This document shows positions 1 to 8,266 of a stretch of 49,156 nt of DNA, piece by piece. Positions within the stretch are counted from its first letter, which is position 1. Each line of letters starts with the position of its first letter. A program made the position numbers and the translations under genes. Source of the DNA: Actinomyces sp. (GTDB taxonomy: Bacteria > Actinomycetota > Actinomycetes > Actinomycetales > Actinomycetaceae); assembly GCF_030530635.1 (NCBI RefSeq), contig NZ_JAUMUL010000017.1:1-49156 (forward strand), in the 5' to 3' direction. The notes under the pieces were generated by a model. That model did no database searches, was not told the origin of the DNA, and saw only the letters and a list, made by a program, of their open reading frames with translations.

Positions 1-454
1 AGGCGTGGGCCTCCAGCCCGAGGCGCTGGGCCTCCAGCGGGATGGAGCCGCCGCCGGCGAAGGGATCGAGGAGGGCGGGTGGTCGGTCATCGGTGGAGCG
101 GCGGATCTCCGCCCTGACCTCGCGCATGAGGTGCTCGTCGGTGAGGTTGTCCCAGTCGACCATGCGCGTGATGAGGTTGAACAGGCGGCGGCGCTCGGCC
201 TCCACGGCCCGGTCCGCGGCGTCATCGGGGTCCGTCTCACCCGCCGCACGGGCCGCATCCAGGAACTCCTCGCGGCGCTCGGAGGGGTCGTCGACCAGCT
301 GGGAGAACAGCACGGCGCGGGCCGTCGCCGTGGGCTTCCGGGACCACCACAGGTGCAGGGTGGAGGGGTGCCCCTTGCGGATGGACTTCTCCCGCGCGGA
401 CTGCTTGTTGATCGCGTCGAGCGGCAGCGCCACCTCGATGAGCTTCCTGGGCAC
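1..454 (-). CDS. DUF1156-type DNA methylase (N-terminal part, cut by window edge)
   Basis: About 151 codons are visible, starting at GTG 454-452 with GGAAGG a few bases upstream; the gene runs off the left edge. The first residues contain LPLDAINKQSAREKSIRKG and LHLWWSRKP, the conserved opening of DUF1156 proteins. A SAM-binding motif I of the DPFAGGGS type follows near residue 135. DUF1156 proteins are predicted adenine-specific DNA methylases often found in phage-defence islands beside DUF499, DUF3780 and HerA-type helicases; none of those partners is in view, so the rest of any such system would lie to the left. It is divergent from the cytosine methyltransferase at 604, with a shared 149-bp promoter region. 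The family call is firm from these motifs; the modified base is inference. Confidence 0.85.
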   Translation of the reverse strand, partial: MPRKLIEVALPLDAINKQSAREKSIRKGHPSTLHLWWSRKPTATARAVLFSQLVDDPSERREEFLDAARAAGETDPDDAADRAVEAERRRLFNLITRMVDWDNLTDEHLMREVRAEIRRSTDDRPPALLDPFAGGGSIPLEAQRLGLEAHA

Positions 455-591
455 GGGCGTCCTTCCGTCGAGCCGGGAGGAGGGTCTCCATCCCTGCGGT
501 TCACAACTGTACGTACTCTATGGCCGACCTCCGACACGAATCACAGTTCCCGCCCACCGGTGCGCCTCGAATAAGTGTCAGATGCGCCGGC

Positions 592-597
592 TAACCT
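592..597 (+). promoter_or_regulatory. leaderless -10 box of the cytosine methyltransferase
   Basis: TAACCT lies exactly 6 nt before ATG 604 and no Shine-Dalgarno is present. This is the TANNNT-N6-start geometry seen at several other genes here, so the mRNA probably begins at the start codon. Confidence 0.5.
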
Positions 598-603
598 GTT
601 TCC

Positions 604-1698
604 ATGGGCTCCACTACGATCCGCGTCCTCGACCTCTTCGCGGGGGCCGGGGGACTGACCGCGGGCCTCCACGAGGCGTCGGACCGCTTCCGGAGCGTCG
701 CCGCGGTGGAGATGGACCCCTACGCCGCCGCCTCCTACCACGCGACCTTCCCCGAGACGGACGTCTACGCCGGCCCGATCCAGGACTGGCTCGCCGAGGA
801 CGCGGTGCCGAGCGGGATCGACGTCGTCGTCGGCGGCCCGCCGTGCCAGGGGTTCAGCACCCTCGGCAAGCAGGACGCGGAGGACGAGCGCAATAGGCTC
901 TGGGAGCAGTACGCGCAGGTCATCAAGAGGGCCGAGCCCAAGTTCTTCGTGGTGGAGAACGTTCCCGCCTTCGGCAAGTCCCCCCAGTACCGGGACTTCC
1001 TGGGCGCCACCAGTCCCGGCGGGTTCCTGGAGGACTACTCATTCGACTTCCGCGTGCTGAACGCGGCCGACTACGGCGCCCCGCAGACGCGCAAGCGCGC
1101 CGTCCTCATCGGGCACCGCAGGGACATGACCGCGCCCGGCTTCCCGGAACCCACGCACAGCCCCAACGGGAACGATGATCTGAAGCCCTATGAGACGGTG
1201 CGGGACGCGCTGCGGGGCGTGCCCGCGAGACCGGACATGGACGCGCGCTTCGACGAGGTCCGCACGCAGGTGGGGTCGCGGGAGGTTCCCGGGGCCTTCT
1301 CCCCGCGCGAGCTGCACGTGTCGCGGCACTACACGCCCAAGTCTCTGGAACGCTTCGAGAACATCCCCGAGGGCGGTAACCGGGCCGACCTCCCGGACGA
1401 CCTGAAGGCGCCCTGCTGGCTGCGGCACACCACCGGCTCCATGGACGTCATGGGACGCCTGCACTGGGACAGACCCTCGGTCACCATCCGCACCGAGTTC
1501 TTCAAGCCTGAGAAGGGCCGCTACCTGCACCCCGTGGAGCACCGCGCCATCACCCACTACGAGGCCGCCCTCCTGCAGGGCTTCCCCGACACGCACCGCT
1601 TCATCGGCTCCCGCACCGCGATCGCCCGCCAGATCGGCAACGCCGTCCCCATCCCCCTGGGCGCCGCCATCGCCCGCCAGATCCTGAAGGAGTTCTAA
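604..1698 (+). CDS. DNA (cytosine-5)-methyltransferase
   Basis: This 364-residue protein has the m5C methyltransferase motifs in order: motif I DLFAGAGG (residues 10-17), motif IV GGPPCQGFS with catalytic Cys81, motif VI ENV (118-120), motif VIII QTRKR (161-165) and motif X QIGNAVP (about 343-349). The target-recognition region lies between VIII and X. It transfers a methyl group from SAM to C5 of cytosine in a specific DNA sequence that cannot be read from the protein. The stop codon is 2 nt from the start of the GHKL ATPase gene, so the two are almost certainly co-translated. By analogy with HgiDII/BbrUII-type restriction-modification pairs, it would protect host DNA from that partner. The start has no Shine-Dalgarno and looks leaderless. 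Confidence 0.93.
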   Translation: MGSTTIRVLDLFAGAGGLTAGLHEASDRFRSVAAVEMDPYAAASYHATFPETDVYAGPIQDWLAEDAVPSGIDVVVGGPPCQGFSTLGKQDAEDERNRLWEQYAQVIKRAEPKFFVVENVPAFGKSPQYRDFLGATSPGGFLEDYSFDFRVLNAADYGAPQTRKRAVLIGHRRDMTAPGFPEPTHSPNGNDDLKPYETVRDALRGVPARPDMDARFDEVRTQVGSREVPGAFSPRELHVSRHYTPKSLERFENIPEGGNRADLPDDLKAPCWLRHTTGSMDVMGRLHWDRPSVTIRTEFFKPEKGRYLHPVEHRAITHYEAALLQGFPDTHRFIGSRTAIARQIGNAVPIPLGAAIARQILKEF

Positions 1699-1700
1699 CC

Positions 1701-3356
1701 ATGACCGCGGTCCCGCCACTCACCCTGAGTTTCGACCCGAGAACGATCGAGCACCTCGGCATCCGCATGTACTCCCACGTTCCTAACGCAGTGGCGGAGC
1801 TCGTGGCCAACGCATACGATGCCGACGCGACCCAGGTAGAGGTTAAGGTCGGCTCCGATCACTCCATCACCGTCATAGATGACGGCCATGGCATGTCCAG
1901 GCAGGACGTCGCCGACAAGTACCTGCGCATCGGCAGGAACAGACGCCAATCACCTGAGTCGGGGAAAACCGAGAGCGGAAGGCGCTGGGTGTCCGGCAAG
2001 AAGGGGCTCGGCAAACTCGCCCTCTTCGGCATCGGACGAGTCGTTGAAGTGACGACGACACGCATGGGGTCCTCGACGGCCACGCGGATCACCATGTCTT
2101 ACGACGACCTGATCACCAGCGAGGGCGACTACCGCCCTGAAGAAGACGTAGTGCCAATCGACGCCGACCGACACGGCACGACCGTCGTCTTGACGCAGCT
2201 ACGCCGAAAGACCCCAATAGACGGGGAGAAACTCGCCTCCAGCCTCTCCCGGCTGTTCAACTACGCCGACGACAATTTCACGTTGATGGTGACCGATGCG
2301 CAGGGAAACCGGACCAGCGTCTCACGGTCACTCCGCCTCCAGTCTCTGGACAAAGAGTTCGAATGGACGCTCCCCGACAAATTCACGGAAGGGGACATAT
2401 TCTTGGCGGACCAGGGGGTGAGCGGTGTCATCATCTCCACGGCCAAGCCGCTGCGCAATGTGCCGCGCGGCGTCACCCTGTACGCCCACGGCCGTATGGT
2501 TGATGAACCGGAGTTCTTCGGCGCATCCGAGTCCAGTCACGCCTACTCGTACATCACCGGCTACCTGGACGTCGACTTCGTCGATACCCTCGACGAAGAC
2601 GTGATCGCCACCGACCGCCGCGCACTCGTATGGGACGCTCCGGAGATGGAGAAACTTCGCGAATCCCTTGAGAGACTACTAACAAGGGTCGGGCGCGAGT
2701 GGAGGGCCCGGCGGTCGCAGGAGCGAAAGGCTCGCGGACAGCGAAGGACCGGGATTTCGACGGAGGACTGGACAGCGTCAATCAAGTCAGAGGAGAGCCG
2801 CTCGGCGGTTGAAACCGTACTCGAGCATGTGAGCTCCGAGGACCTCGACCTGACAGCGGATCAGGAAGCAGTTCTTATCGAAGACCTCCATCGTCTCGCA
2901 CCACCATACGCTGACTACGTCTGGCGCCGCCTTCACCCTGAGATCCAAGAAGTGTCCAAGACCGCCTACGAAGGCGGATCTTACCATACAGCGATAGTCG
3001 AAGGGATCAAGCGATATATCGCCAACGCATCCGCGAAAGCCGGAATTCCACGAAAGCTTGAACACAACGTCATCGAAGGCGCCTTTGGCAAGAACAAAAA
3101 GCTCAGCATATTCAAAAAGTATATGCATACCCACGCCTTTACCGACACAACAGCCGACAATATTGAAAACGGACACCGCGAAATATCGCTCGGACTGTAC
3201 AAGGGATTCAGACACCCGATCAGCCATGAAGAGGTTAAGGAGCTTCAAGAGTCCGGCGCCCTCACATACGAGGATTGCCTTGACGCCCTCAGCATCCTGT
3301 CGCACCTCATGAGAAGGCTGGACGGTGCGGAACTCCGCCCAGAGGCGAAGAACTGA
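1701..3356 (+). CDS. GHKL ATPase with TIGR02391-like C-terminus, probable restriction partner
   Basis: The 551-residue protein has a GHKL (Hsp90/MORC-like) ATPase at the N-terminus: N-box ELVANAYDAD with Glu33 and Asn37, G1 box DDGHGM (60-65) and glycine-rich GKKGLGK (99-105). Its last ~140 residues (AYEGGSYHTAIVEGIKRYI onward, including GLYKGFRHPISH) resemble the TIGR02391/Ymh domain found in phage-response and conflict proteins. GHKL proteins of similar length behind an m5C methylase are annotated as HgiDII/BbrUII-type restriction enzymes, and the 2-nt spacing from the methylase supports such a pair. No PD-(D/E)XK or HNH motif was obvious, so nuclease activity is inference. G+C falls along the gene: the 3' part (about 2780-3340) is visibly AT-richer than the methylase, suggesting a mosaic or transferred origin. 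Confidence 0.75.
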   Translation: MTAVPPLTLSFDPRTIEHLGIRMYSHVPNAVAELVANAYDADATQVEVKVGSDHSITVIDDGHGMSRQDVADKYLRIGRNRRQSPESGKTESGRRWVSGKKGLGKLALFGIGRVVEVTTTRMGSSTATRITMSYDDLITSEGDYRPEEDVVPIDADRHGTTVVLTQLRRKTPIDGEKLASSLSRLFNYADDNFTLMVTDAQGNRTSVSRSLRLQSLDKEFEWTLPDKFTEGDIFLADQGVSGVIISTAKPLRNVPRGVTLYAHGRMVDEPEFFGASESSHAYSYITGYLDVDFVDTLDEDVIATDRRALVWDAPEMEKLRESLERLLTRVGREWRARRSQERKARGQRRTGISTEDWTASIKSEESRSAVETVLEHVSSEDLDLTADQEAVLIEDLHRLAPPYADYVWRRLHPEIQEVSKTAYEGGSYHTAIVEGIKRYIANASAKAGIPRKLEHNVIEGAFGKNKKLSIFKKYMHTHAFTDTTADNIENGHREISLGLYKGFRHPISHEEVKELQESGALTYEDCLDALSILSHLMRRLDGAELRPEAKN

Positions 3357-3389
3357 CTCCTACAAGCAACCCCGAACCCCTGAACGTGA

Positions 3390-3426
3390 GCTGCGTTTGC
3401 TACACTGCTAATGTAGCAAACGCAGC
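3390..3426. promoter_or_regulatory. 15-bp-arm palindrome in front of the AbiEi-like gene (probable operator)
   Basis: A perfect inverted repeat: left arm 3390-3404 (GCTGCGTTTGCTACA), 7-nt spacer CTGCTAA, right arm 3412-3426 (TGTAGCAAACGCAGC). It contains -10-like words (TACACT, TAATGT) and ends at the AGGAGG ribosome site of the gene at 3437. AbiEi antitoxins autorepress by binding inverted repeats at their promoter, so this is a likely operator. Confidence 0.65.
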
Positions 3427-3436
3427 AGGAGGTCGC

Positions 3437-4147
3437 ATGAGAACCGCGTATGCGCTACGTACGCTGTTCTCCGTCGCCGGTTCGCAACGTGGCTTGATCA
3501 CCACGGCCCAGGCAGCGCGGGTCGGCATCGACCGAACAACACTTACCCGCCTGGCCACCTCGGAAGCACTGACGCGTGTTCGCCACGGCGTGTACGCGCT
3601 GCCCGGCTCGGATCACGATCCCCATCAGGATCTTCGCGCCGCCTGGCTCGGCACCGATCCCAAGCGCTTCGCGGACGAACGCGCCCACGACCCGAGCAGC
3701 CCCGCCGTGTCCCACGCGTCCGCGGCGGCCCTGCACGGCATCGGCGAAGTCATACCGGCACGGCACACCTTCGCAGCTCCCACGCGAAAGCAGACTCGCC
3801 AGTCCGATATCCACTACCGGCGGGCCACACTAGACGATAGTGGTGTCACCGCAGTCGACGGAATTGTCGTCACCACCATCCCGCGCACCATCGCCGACCT
3901 GGCCACCGAACACACCGACATGGAGCATCTCGCCACAGTCGTCAGGGACGCCACGGGTGTTCCACAAGCCGACCTCGGAGACATTGCCGCGGCGCTCAAT
4001 CCCCATGCACCTGCCTACGGACACGCCACCGGTGTCAACTTAGTCCGAGCACTCCTAGAGATTGCAGGCCCACCAGCAGCAGCACTTCAGATACTCCAAT
4101 ACGCGCCTTCAGCACTGGTCTCCCGTGTAGTACCGGAGAGAACATAG
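3437..4147 (+). CDS. AbiEi-family antitoxin/transcriptional regulator, no toxin gene adjacent
   Basis: ATG 3437 is chosen because AGGAGG at 3427-3432 precedes it by 4 nt; an upstream ATG at 3386 lies within the palindrome. The 236-residue product starts with a winged-helix region: GLITTAQAARVGIDRTTLTR, then RHGVYALPG, the hallmark of the AbiEi N-terminal domain. VSHASAAALHGI and TIPRTIADLA follow, both typical of the family. In type IV systems AbiEi represses abiE and neutralises the nucleotidyltransferase AbiEii. Here the next sequence on this strand is non-coding and then a decayed minus-strand glycosidase; no nucleotidyltransferase is visible. The gene may therefore be an orphan antitoxin or an unrelated regulator using the same fold. 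Confidence 0.75.
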   Translation: MRTAYALRTLFSVAGSQRGLITTAQAARVGIDRTTLTRLATSEALTRVRHGVYALPGSDHDPHQDLRAAWLGTDPKRFADERAHDPSSPAVSHASAAALHGIGEVIPARHTFAAPTRKQTRQSDIHYRRATLDDSGVTAVDGIVVTTIPRTIADLATEHTDMEHLATVVRDATGVPQADLGDIAAALNPHAPAYGHATGVNLVRALLEIAGPPAAALQILQYAPSALVSRVVPERT

Positions 4148-4205
4148 CTCGCCTTCTGACCGCGCTCGTCGATGGGAGGAGGACGCATAGGAGATTCCGC
4201 TGCCC

Positions 4206-5063
4206 TCACCGCCCGAAGGTCCGGGCCACCAGCGGGTTGCGCTCCAGGTATCCGTCCAGCACCCGCCGCGCCACGTTGACGGAGTCGATGAGCGGATGAC
4301 CGGCCAGCGCCCGTCACGCCAGGGTCTCGTCCCCGCTGAGGGCGGCGTCGATCACCAGCTCCTCGCAGCCCTTGACCGTGGCCACCAGCCCGAGCTCGGC
4401 GCCCGCGAGCGCCCCCACCCGCTGCGAGTGCACGCCGTCGCCGTCGACGACGCACGGCACCTCCCCCACGGCGTCGAGGTACTCGTTGGGCAGCACCCCG
4501 AGCGCGCGCACCCAGTCGAAGCCGATGATGCGCGCCTCCTCCATGCGGTCCAGGGCGGCGTCGTCGGCGAGCAGGCCGGGCAGTCGGTCCTGGCCGTCAA
4601 CCACGAGACTGCGCAGCCAACCCAGGTGGTTCATGCCCACATAGTCGAAGTCGAGCCCCGCCCCCGGCCCGACCCGGGACGCGCGCGCAGCATCCTCGCC
4701 GACCGCCGTCGCCGCCCGCCGCACCAGCCCGATGGGGGTGTCGCAGATGCCGACGACGCGCCCGCCCAGCACCGTGCGCATGGCCTGGGTGATGATGCCG
4801 GCGGGGTTGGTGAAGTTGATTACCCAGGCCTCGGGGGAGAGGTCGCGGGCGGTGCGGGCCAGCTCCATGGCCGCCGGGATGGTGCGGAATGCGTAGGCCT
4901 AGCCGCCGGTGCCCACGGTCTCCTGCCCGAGCACGCCCTGCTCGAGGGCGACGAACTCGTCCAGCACGCGCCCGTGGGTGCCGGAGCCCGCCCGAGCGGC
5001 CGCCAGTACCTCGATCACCTGGGGCACGCGGAACCCGCCGCCGACGACGATGAGCAGTTTCAT
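4206..5063 (-). pseudogene. GH4-family glycosidase, broken by two nonsense codons and an internal deletion
   Basis: The reading frame opens at ATG 5063 with MKLLIVVGGGFRVPQVIEVL, the NAD-binding start of GH4 phospho-/alpha-glycosidases. It then jumps to RVLDEFVALEQGVLGQET, missing roughly 75-100 residues that normally lie between. An in-frame TAG stands at 4901-4899 right after ETVGTGG, where intact members continue with -AYALRT. WVINFTNPAGI, VVGICDTP and VGMNHLGWL then follow in the same frame. A second in-frame stop, TGA at 4316-4314, sits where Trp would fit, and the frame continues to a natural stop at 4206. The remaining 286 codons compare with about 420-450 in intact enzymes. No frameshift is needed, so decay was by point mutation plus one in-frame deletion. 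Confidence 0.85.
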
Positions 5064-5326
5064 GCGAACAGCGCCTCCGTAGCTGTACCCGCCAGGTCCG
5101 GCAGCGAGGCGGTGCCGGGAGCGGCGGTGGTTATGACGACTTCGAGTTCGTTGATGGGGCACACCGGCAGCAGCCCGGCCCCGGGAACTTGTCGGCCGTG
5201 GCCACCAGACAGGGCGCTCGGCCGCGGCACAAAGGCACCTTCATACCGGTACTGCAGCGGAGCGCGCACATAGCGCTCCTCCATCTGCCCCTCGGCGCAA
5301 AAGAACAACTGCTCCTTTAGCGGCAC
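5060..5326 (-). pseudogene. short remnant ahead of the GH4 pseudogene, possibly the end of a DeoR-type regulator
   Basis: The 88-codon frame opens with GTG 5326 and stops in ATGA overlap with the GH4 start at 5063, the layout of an operon. The C-terminal half (LLPVCPINELEVVITTAA) resembles the last strands of a DeoR-family sugar-phosphate sensor domain. No helix-turn-helix or complete domain remains, and the N-terminal half is not recognised. Given the broken neighbour, this is probably the 3' end of a decayed regulator. The family assignment is weak. Confidence 0.35.
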
Positions 5327-5399
5327 CGATCCCGGCCGGTTCTGCCGCCTTCAACCTGCGGGTCGTGTCCTGCGCTTGCCCACCGCTACTCCTTAAGCC

Positions 5400-6722
5400 C
5401 TAGATCTTGGGCACGCCGCCGAGGCGGCCAGACATGTAGAAGGAGAGCAGGTCCGCATCCTTCCGCACCCCGACATCGGAGAAGTCGGAGACCCTGGTAA
5501 ACCGCGACTGTCCATCCATCTTGTCCGCCAACCAGATCTCATCCCTGCGCAGCACATCGGAGCGCATAAGTTGCACCTCATGGGTGGTGAAGATGAGTTG
5601 ACGCCGGTCACCCGCATCAAGACCTTCGAGAAACGAACGGAGAAAATCCTCAGTGAGCTTGGGATGCATCGAGTTCTCCAGCTCGTCGACGACGAAAACA
5701 CTGCGCATGTCATCCTCGCGCAACTGGAGGAACACCGGCAGAAGATTCATGAAGCGCTGCGTCCCGTCGGACTCCTCACGCAGTTGAAGTCTGAAGGACA
5801 CCCGCGCTGCACCCGGCGGTTCGTCCGCCTCGTGGAGCGTCACCAATCGTCTCGCCACCGGTTCCCCCTCATCGAGGGACAGCAAAGCCCAGTCCCTATC
5901 CTCCATGCCGATCACCACGGAGCCGCCCCGATCCTCAAGCATCTCGACCAATTCGTCCACGCGCTCCGCGGGCAGGGGCAGCGCCGCCATCTCCATGGCC
6001 TCCAACTCCAGTCGAGAGATACCGGTGTCGGCCCTGGTCAGTCCCTCGTTCATGGCGGAGGCGAACATGTCGTCGGCGTCGATGCGCGCCGGAAGATACA
6101 CGTACTGGTCATCGGGATGGATCACGGTGAGCTGATGGGAGAACCAGGCTCGAGCGGCCTCGATGAGCGGTCCGCCGTCGGAGCCGACCGCCCCGAGGAA
6201 GGTCTCGTTGCCGGCGACGACGGTCGCATGCGCACCTGCACGAGGATTATCGGCGAGCTCGCCATACAGTTCGACGTCGTCGCCGTTCCGATCGAAGACG
6301 AACTCCTCCGTACGCGTACGCACCAGAACCAGGGACTCACGGTGAATCCTGCGCCTGTCGGCGGCGACCTCGTAGATGAACACCTGGTCCCGTTCGGCAC
6401 CGTTGCCGTCGCGGACCGGAACTACGAACTCAACTGCGAAGACAGTGGGCTCATCCTTACCCTTGAGCAGATGCGGCGTCATGCGCAGGGCGGCTCCCGC
6501 CGGACGCGCATCGAGTACCAGATTCCGCAGTGCCTCCACGGCTTCCACAAAGGTGGACTTGCCCGCCGCGTTGGCGCCGTAGATCGCCGATACGGGCAGC
6601 ACCCGGGATCGGCCGATCTTGGCAAGTCGCTCGCCATGGAGCCGTTCACGAGTGGCCACCATGGAGAATTCGACCGGCTCGTAGTAGGACTTCCAGTTCT
6701 GCACCCGCAGGTACCGAAGCAT
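5400..6722 (-). CDS. ABC/OLD-type AAA ATPase (AAA_21-like), orphan
   Basis: AGGAGG stands 5 nt before ATG 6722. The 440-residue protein begins MLRYLRVQNWKSY, the RecF/SMC-like lead-in, with Walker A GANAAGKS at 49-56. An ABC-signature-like EESDGTQR sits near 316-323, Walker B VVDELE at 344-349 and the switch His381 in TTHEVQLM. This is the layout of AAA_21/AAA_15 ATPases that power defence systems (for example with RloB-, Toprim- or HNH-type partners). No such partner lies on either side: downstream is the GH4 wreck and upstream a divergent oxidoreductase. It may be a lone survivor of a defence module or act alone. Membrane segments and signal peptides are absent. Confidence 0.8.
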   Translation of the reverse strand: MLRYLRVQNWKSYYEPVEFSMVATRERLHGERLAKIGRSRVLPVSAIYGANAAGKSTFVEAVEALRNLVLDARPAGAALRMTPHLLKGKDEPTVFAVEFVVPVRDGNGAERDQVFIYEVAADRRRIHRESLVLVRTRTEEFVFDRNGDDVELYGELADNPRAGAHATVVAGNETFLGAVGSDGGPLIEAARAWFSHQLTVIHPDDQYVYLPARIDADDMFASAMNEGLTRADTGISRLELEAMEMAALPLPAERVDELVEMLEDRGGSVVIGMEDRDWALLSLDEGEPVARRLVTLHEADEPPGAARVSFRLQLREESDGTQRFMNLLPVFLQLREDDMRSVFVVDELENSMHPKLTEDFLRSFLEGLDAGDRRQLIFTTHEVQLMRSDVLRRDEIWLADKMDGQSRFTRVSDFSDVGVRKDADLLSFYMSGRLGGVPKI

Positions 6723-6909
6723 GCTGACCTCCTAAGCAGGACATCGCAAAGGATACACATTTAAGGAAGAATAGCTGCGTCAAGCGGAGCAGGATCTGCT
6801 CGTATAGGCACACCCCCGTACACGCCTCAGCACCTGTTGCCCCTTCCTCGCCCGGGGTATAGCGTCGATGCCGTCTCGACGATGAAGTCCGCAGCCCGAG
6901 GAGACCGCC

Positions 6910-8136
6910 GTGAGCAGCGACGCCCACACCACCGTCTACACCACCGACCAAGCCCCCACGCCGCCGCGCTTCCCGCACCACCCCTACGCGCCCGAACCGA
7001 CCCGCCCTTACAGCGCCCCCATGCCCGACCAGAGCCCGGCCCCGCCGCCGGGCGGGCCGGTTCGCTTCGGCGTCATCGGCGGCGGCTGGCGGGCCCGCTT
7101 CTTCCTGCGCCTGGCCGCCATGGCCCCCGAGCGCCTGGAGTGCGTGGGCGCCCTGGCCCGCCGCGGCGAGTCCCGCCAGGCGCTCGCCGAAGAGTTCGGC
7201 GTCGTCACCACCGACTCCCTTGACGGCCTGCTGGCCCGCTCCCCCGAGCTGGTCCTGCCACTGGTCAGCTGGGCCGCCATCCCTGAGCTCATTCGCGAAT
7301 TCGTGGACCACGGCATCCCGGTGCTGTCGGAGACCCCGCCCGCGCCCGACCCCGACTCGCTGCGCGCCCTGTGGCGCGACGTCGGCGCCTCCGGCCTGGT
7401 CCAGGTCGCCGAGCAGTACCCGCTCATGCCCGGCCACGCCGCCCGCCTCGCGGCCATCCGCGCCGGCATCATCGGCACCCCCACCTGGGCGCAGGTCTCC
7501 TCCACGCACGGCTACCACGCCGTCTCGCTACTGCGGCACTTCCTGGCCGACGACGCCGCCCCACTGGGCGGCCCCGTCACCGTCACCGCCCGCAGTTTCC
7601 CGGCCCCGCTCCTCCAGCCGCTCGACCGTGACGGCTGGAGCGCCGTGCCTACGGTCGAGTCCGGCCAAACAGTGCTCGCCACCCTCACCTTCGACGGCGA
7701 CCGCACCGGTGTCTACGAGTTCACCTCCAACCAGTGGCACAACCCGCTGCTGTCCCGTCGCGTACTCGTGCGCGGCACCCTGGGGGAGATCGTCGACGAC
7801 GTCGTCACCCGCTGGGTGCCGGACGCCGGGGCGATGACCAGCCGAATCGAGTACCAGCGCACGGGGCGCGACCTGAACCTGGAGGGCAATGATCTGATCC
7901 ATGCCAGCCTGGACGGACGGGTCCTTTACCGCAACCCATGGGTGGGAACGCGCATGAGCGAGGACGACCTCGCCGTCGCCACCATCCTGGCCGACGCCGG
8001 CCGCTGGGCGCGCGGCGAGGGCCCGGCCCCCTACCCGCTGGCGCAGGCCTGCCAGGACCACCTGCTCTCCTGCGCCATCGACGAGGCCGCCGCCTCCGGT
8101 CGGGACGTGACCACCGACGTCGAGGAGTGGGCCTGA
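6910..8136 (+). CDS. Gfo/Idh/MocA-family NAD(P)-dependent oxidoreductase
   Basis: The GTG start at 6910 follows GAGGAGA. The 408-residue protein has a proline-rich 45-residue extension, then a Rossmann fold beginning RFGVIGGGWRARFF. This is followed by ALARRGESRQALAEEFGV, and by SETPPAPD in the position of the family's EKP motif. The C-terminal half is the substrate/dimerisation domain. If ATG 7021 (MPDQSP) is the real start, the extension is lost and the Rossmann fold starts near the N-terminus as usual. The family acts on sugars, inositols or related polyols; the substrate is not readable. The EKP lysine appears to be replaced, so catalysis may differ or be lost. It probably ends at the hairpins from 8161 on. 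Confidence 0.85.
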   Translation: MSSDAHTTVYTTDQAPTPPRFPHHPYAPEPTRPYSAPMPDQSPAPPPGGPVRFGVIGGGWRARFFLRLAAMAPERLECVGALARRGESRQALAEEFGVVTTDSLDGLLARSPELVLPLVSWAAIPELIREFVDHGIPVLSETPPAPDPDSLRALWRDVGASGLVQVAEQYPLMPGHAARLAAIRAGIIGTPTWAQVSSTHGYHAVSLLRHFLADDAAPLGGPVTVTARSFPAPLLQPLDRDGWSAVPTVESGQTVLATLTFDGDRTGVYEFTSNQWHNPLLSRRVLVRGTLGEIVDDVVTRWVPDAGAMTSRIEYQRTGRDLNLEGNDLIHASLDGRVLYRNPWVGTRMSEDDLAVATILADAGRWARGEGPAPYPLAQACQDHLLSCAIDEAAASGRDVTTDVEEWA

Positions 8137-8160
8137 GGTCCGGCGCCCACTGACCGAGAC

Positions 8161-8225
8161 TGACAACTACTGACAACTACTGTTAATTTCTTAACAGTAG
8201 TTGTCAGTAGCTTGTCAGTAGCAGG
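8161..8225. repeat. iteron/palindrome cluster, copy A
   Basis: TGACAACTAC occurs twice head to tail (8161-8180), then TGTTAATTTC and the inverse words TTAACAGTAG, TTGTCAGTAG and CTTGTCAGTA, each in 10-bp register. The region folds into a hairpin with 20-bp perfect arms (8167-8186 against 8191-8210). The 35 bp at 8191-8225 are identical to 9734-9768 on the far side of the AlbA_2 gene. Confidence 0.9.
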
Positions 8226-8264
8226 TGCCTGCGGGATCCACCCCTTCGGCGGTACGCACCTGCT
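8220..8264. terminator. possible terminator between two converging genes
   Basis: Inverted arms AGCAGGTGC (8220-8228) and GCACCTGCT (8256-8264) enclose 27 nt. It lies just after the stop of the oxidoreductase and 2 nt beyond the stop of the AlbA_2 gene (8267), so it could serve both strands. No U-tract is present. Confidence 0.4.
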
Positions 8265-8266
8265 GG

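Noticed and set aside
4206..5063. TAG/TGA recoding (pyrrolysine, selenocysteine or Trp) in the GH4 gene
   Set aside because: A large internal deletion is also present and no recoding element was seen; decay explains all three.
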